NCBI RefSeq assembly: GCF_034931025.1
Contig: NZ_JAYGIL010000025.1
Span: forward strand, 1-64,000
DNA length: 64,000 nt
Source: Arcicella gelida
GTDB lineage: Bacteria > Bacteroidota > Bacteroidia > Cytophagales > Spirosomataceae
Reading direction: 5' to 3'
Made by a program: the position numbers and the translations under genes. The notes below the pieces were generated by a model. That model worked only from the letters and a program-made list of their open reading frames with translations, was not told where the DNA came from and made no database searches. Shown piece by piece: positions 61,063 to 64,000 of this stretch (its first letter is position 1; every line of letters begins with the position of its first letter).

Positions 61063-62541
61063 TTAGTAAGACTTTGCAAAGATTACTCTCTTAGATGAAG
61101 GATTACCAGTTAAGATACATTTACCTTCCTCCTCCACAACATCTAAAGGAATACAACGAATAGTGGCTTTCGTTAGCTCTTTAATTTTCTCTTCAGTTTC
61201 AGGAGTTCCATCCCAATGTGCTGAAATAAAGCCCGGATTCTCTTCTAAAATCTTAGTAAACTCATCCCAAGTATCTACTTGATGAGTATTCTCACCTCTA
61301 AAGTTTAGAGCTCTTTGATAAATATTTGTCTGAATATCCTCAAGAAGGTTACTTACCGTTTCAACGATGTCGCTGATAGCATAAGTCCTTTTCTCTTTTG
61401 TATCTCTACGAGCTACCTCTACGGTACCATTTGCTAAATCTCTTGCTCCGATGGCTAACCTTACAGGCACACCTTTCAACTCATATTCAGCAAATTTAAA
61501 ACCTGGAGACTGTTTATCTGAATTATCAAATTTAACAGAGATACCTCTTTTCTTTAATTCTTTTACGATTGGAAGAACATTTTCAGAAATTAAATTCAAT
61601 TGTTCATCTCCTTTAAAAATTGGCACAATCACTACTTGAATAGGTGCTAATTTTGGCGGAAGTACTAAACCTTCATCATCTGAGTGCGCCATAATTAAAG
61701 CTCCCATTAAACGAGTAGAAACGCCCCATGAAGTACCCCAAACATAGTCTTGCTTGTTTTCTTTAGTCACAAATTTCACATCAAATGCTTTTGCAAAATT
61801 TTGTCCGAGGAAGTGCGACGTTCCTGCTTGTAAAGCTTTACCATCTTGCATCATTGCCTCAATACAATAAGTATCATCAGCCCCCGCAAAGCGTTCATTT
61901 GCCGTTTTCTTACCACGGATTACTGGCACTGCCATAAATTCTTCTGCAAAAGTGGCATAAACGTGAAGCATTTGCTCAGTTTCGGCAATTGCTTCTTCAC
62001 GAGTAGCGTGTGCTGTGTGTCCTTCTTGCCAAAGGAACTCAGCAGTACGAAGGAATAAACGAGTACGCATTTCCCAACGAACAACGTTTGCCCATTGGTT
62101 AATTAATAAAGGTAAATCACGATAAGACTGAATCCAGTTTTTATAAGTACTCCAAATAATGGCTTCACTAGTAGGGCGAACGATTAGTTCTTCCTCAAGT
62201 TTAGCTTCAGGATCAACCATTAATTTCCCTGGCTTATCAGGATTGTTTTTTAAACGATAGTGAGTTACAACTGCACATTCTTTGGCGAAGCCTTCAGCAT
62301 TTTTCTCTTCTGCCTCAAACAAACTTTTTGGGACAAATAAAGGGAAGTAGGCATTGGTATGTCCTGTTTCTTTAAACATATCGTCTAAAGCACGTTGCAT
62401 TTTTTCCCAGATTGAATAGCCATAAGGTTTTATCACCATGCAACCACGCACAGCAGAGTTTTCGGCTAAATCAGCCCTTTTCACGAGTTCGTTATACCAC
62501 TCAGAATAATTTTCGCTACGTTTTGGTAGGCTTTTGCTCAT
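61063..62541 (-). CDS. proS: Prolyl-tRNA synthetase
   Basis: This 492-aa class II synthetase charges tRNA-Pro. It opens SENYSEWYNELVKRADLAEN and shows VRPTSEAIIWSTYKNWI (motif 2 region), QEGHTAHAT, the GTSHFLGQNFAKAFD motif and the LAIGARDLANGTVEVARRD anticodon-binding part. It lacks the bacterial editing insertion, so it is the short eukaryote/archaea-type ProRS found in Bacteroidota. The ATG at 62541 is clear. Confidence 0.97.
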   Translation of the reverse strand: MSKSLPKRSENYSEWYNELVKRADLAENSAVRGCMVIKPYGYSIWEKMQRALDDMFKETGHTNAYFPLFVPKSLFEAEEKNAEGFAKECAVVTHYRLKNNPDKPGKLMVDPEAKLEEELIVRPTSEAIIWSTYKNWIQSYRDLPLLINQWANVVRWEMRTRLFLRTAEFLWQEGHTAHATREEAIAETEQMLHVYATFAEEFMAVPVIRGKKTANERFAGADDTYCIEAMMQDGKALQAGTSHFLGQNFAKAFDVKFVTKENKQDYVWGTSWGVSTRLMGALIMAHSDDEGLVLPPKLAPIQVVIVPIFKGDEQLNLISENVLPIVKELKKRGISVKFDNSDKQSPGFKFAEYELKGVPVRLAIGARDLANGTVEVARRDTKEKRTYAISDIVETVSNLLEDIQTNIYQRALNFRGENTHQVDTWDEFTKILEENPGFISAHWDGTPETEEKIKELTKATIRCIPLDVVEEEGKCILTGNPSSKRVIFAKSY

Positions 62542-62868
62542 TTCGTATAAATTGGTAATTGAAAAATAAATAATTATTCGTCATTATTTACGTTCTTGAG
62601 TAGGGGTAAGTATTTCATTAATTGTCATGTATAAAATGGCTAATTTTGCCAATTACAATCTCATTATCAATATTTTATATTGAAACTTTCCAAGAAATAA
62701 TTTTGTTAATGACGTAGTTAACTTGTTGCAAAGATAAGTTTTTGTTGTAAGTTTGACACAAAAATTAAGCTGATTGTTTCTTGTTTTTAGTTTCTAGTCT
62801 GGTTTTCCAGCATTTAGTACTAAAATCATCTACCTAAATCATTAACAAGAATCTTAAACGATAAAGAC
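62542..62868. other. Gap between proS and the prion-like lipoprotein gene
   Basis: About 330 bp, divergent promoter region, AT-rich. No reading frame or strong structure is seen. The palindromic families found elsewhere are absent here. Confidence 0.4.
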
Positions 62869-63942
62869 ATGAACATTCAAAAATCCATCAAACTCTTTTC
62901 AGCCCTAGTGTTGGTAAGTGTCGTTTGGGGATGTAGCTCCTCAAAACAAGTCGCAAAATCGTCTTCTTCAGGGGTCTATGATGATCTCTACGCTTCTGCT
63001 AGTGAAGCTCGCCCTGCTTCATTACTTAGTAAAGAAAGCTTGTATTATTCTGAAACAGAAGAAGAATACGCAAATCGTAATCCTGAATATAGAGGCAATA
63101 ACAATAACACCCAAAGTACTGATGAGTATTACTCTCAGAATTGGATGAACTCTCGTAGTTATTACCAAAATCAAACACCTTACAGTAATTACAACAATTA
63201 CAATAATTATGGTGTGAGTAATTGGTATAATAATCCAGGTATAACATTTGGTTTAGGATACGGATACAGCGCTTGGAGTCCATTTGGTTATGGTTATAGT
63301 CCATACTATTCACCCTACGCATACGATTCTTGGGCATTGGGTGGTAGCCGTTGGGGATATGGTTTATATTCTGGCTTTGGTTATAGTCCATGGGGTTATA
63401 ATTCTTTCGCTTATAGTCCATTTGGTTACAGTGGTTATTACGATCCTTGGGGATATAATTATTATGGTGGCAGAGGTTACGGAAATACTTATGTCTATAA
63501 TAATTACGGTTATGGCTCAGTGGTTACGGGTGCCAATAGTAGCTATTCAAATGGAGGTTATTCGGCTCCAGTAAAACGTACTCGTGAGTCTTACTCTCAG
63601 TCGTCTTACAATGGCAACTTTAATAACAATAATGGTGCTTCTGGAAGCCAAAGAGGGGCTAGAACAAATTCTAGTTATTCTAGTAATAGTAACGATGGAT
63701 ATTATTCACGCCCTCAAAGAGCAACTAATTACAATTCTTCAAGTTCGTCTGGAAGTAATACTTCTACTAACCGTAGCACTAATAATAGCTCTTGGAACTG
63801 GTCGAACAATAACTCTTCGTCGAATAATGCTAGTAGAACAACAAGCTCATCATCATGGGGCGGTTCTTCAAGTGGCGGTAGTTCTAGCGGTGGCAGCAGT
63901 AGTGGAGGTTCGAGTTCTGGCGGGTCTCGTGGTCCACGTTAA
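62869..63942 (+). CDS. Low-complexity Tyr/Asn/Gly/Ser-rich lipoprotein, 357 aa
   Basis: A lipoprotein signal ends at the cysteine in VVWGCSSSK (residue 22). A short ordered part follows (DDLYASASEAR, then ESLYYSETEEEYANRNPE). The rest is low complexity: a middle of Tyr, Gly, Pro and Trp (WSPFGYGYSPYYSPY) and a tail of Ser, Asn and Gly with a GGSSS tandem repeat. The composition is like that of prion-like, phase-separating or adhesive proteins. It is probably surface-anchored. Function is unknown. A minus-strand frame of 131 codons opposite it is only the shadow of the biased composition. Confidence 0.85.
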   Translation: MNIQKSIKLFSALVLVSVVWGCSSSKQVAKSSSSGVYDDLYASASEARPASLLSKESLYYSETEEEYANRNPEYRGNNNNTQSTDEYYSQNWMNSRSYYQNQTPYSNYNNYNNYGVSNWYNNPGITFGLGYGYSAWSPFGYGYSPYYSPYAYDSWALGGSRWGYGLYSGFGYSPWGYNSFAYSPFGYSGYYDPWGYNYYGGRGYGNTYVYNNYGYGSVVTGANSSYSNGGYSAPVKRTRESYSQSSYNGNFNNNNGASGSQRGARTNSSYSSNSNDGYYSRPQRATNYNSSSSSGSNTSTNRSTNNSSWNWSNNNSSSNNASRTTSSSSWGGSSSGGSSSGGSSSGGSSSGGSRGPR

Positions 63943-63975
63943 TAAATCGTTTCAGTTTTTATGATTCACAATAAG

Positions 63976-64000
63976 CCTCACAGAGATGTACTTTGTGAGG
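63976..64000 (+). terminator. Terminator of the prion-like lipoprotein gene (cut by window end)
   Basis: CCTCACA and TGTGAGG form the start of a hairpin; the T-run would be outside the window. Confidence 0.55.

Noticed and set aside
63026..63421. 131-codon minus-strand frame rich in Asn, Tyr and Met
   Set aside because: It is the shadow of the low-complexity lipoprotein gene on the other strand.

Overview
The window is chromosomal DNA of low G+C content from a Bacteroidota bacterium. The gene set suggests the order Cytophagales, near Arcicella, Flectobacillus, Emticicia or Runella; the genus is an inference. Support comes from TAnnTTTG-type -7 promoter boxes, the absence of Shine-Dalgarno sequences, and family content: BT_3928, DUF1599, DUF2911, DUF5694, MlaE/MlaF, short ProRS, and a GNAT-argG-argC-argD arginine cluster.

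Layout. 1-1.5 kb: the broken end of a Septu-like defence locus (truncated PtuA ATPase, intact PtuB-like HNH nuclease), possibly cut by an insertion element. 1.5-9.2 kb: M1 peptidase, biotin operon bioF-bioD-bioA, secreted GH43-like glycosidase. 9.2-15 kb: an accessory block with a tandem array, an orphan 245-aa protein, a type II restriction-modification pair, three small genes and a GNAT remnant. 15-22.9 kb: an unrecognised operon of a lipoprotein and two coiled-coil membrane proteins, then clpX, clpP, an XRE regulator, tig and tRNA-Leu(TAG). 23-33.9 kb: sodium/solute symporter, 5'-nucleotidase, DUF2911 protein, NUDIX hydrolase, cyclophilin, M16 peptidase, TPR protein and MlaF. 34-38.2 kb: a large 42-bp array, PH-domain protein, DUF1599, BT_3928 and aroK. 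39-50.3 kb: proB, aat, then the arginine genes interrupted by toxin-antitoxin genes or remnants and an orphan 408-aa gene. 50.4-64 kb: a second copy of the 245-aa family with its own array, ppiD, SDR, MlaE, folP, two tandem membrane-bound AraC regulators, proS and a prion-like lipoprotein.

How the genes work together. The biotin genes cover the last part of biotin-ring precursor synthesis. The GNAT, argG, argC and argD make most of an N-acylated arginine pathway, with proB drawing on the same glutamate pool. Tig, ClpP, ClpX, PpiD, cyclophilin and Aat form a protein folding and degradation group. MlaF and MlaE are the ATPase and permease of one lipid transporter type but lie 22 kb apart.

Most unusual content. 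Five tandem arrays of unrelated sequence all keep a 21-bp or 42-bp period. Two of them lie directly 3' of the two copies of the same uncharacterised protein family. Three families of palindromic repeats are scattered between genes. The hexamer ATGCAT, the likely target of the restriction-modification system, was not found anywhere in a visual scan of the window.
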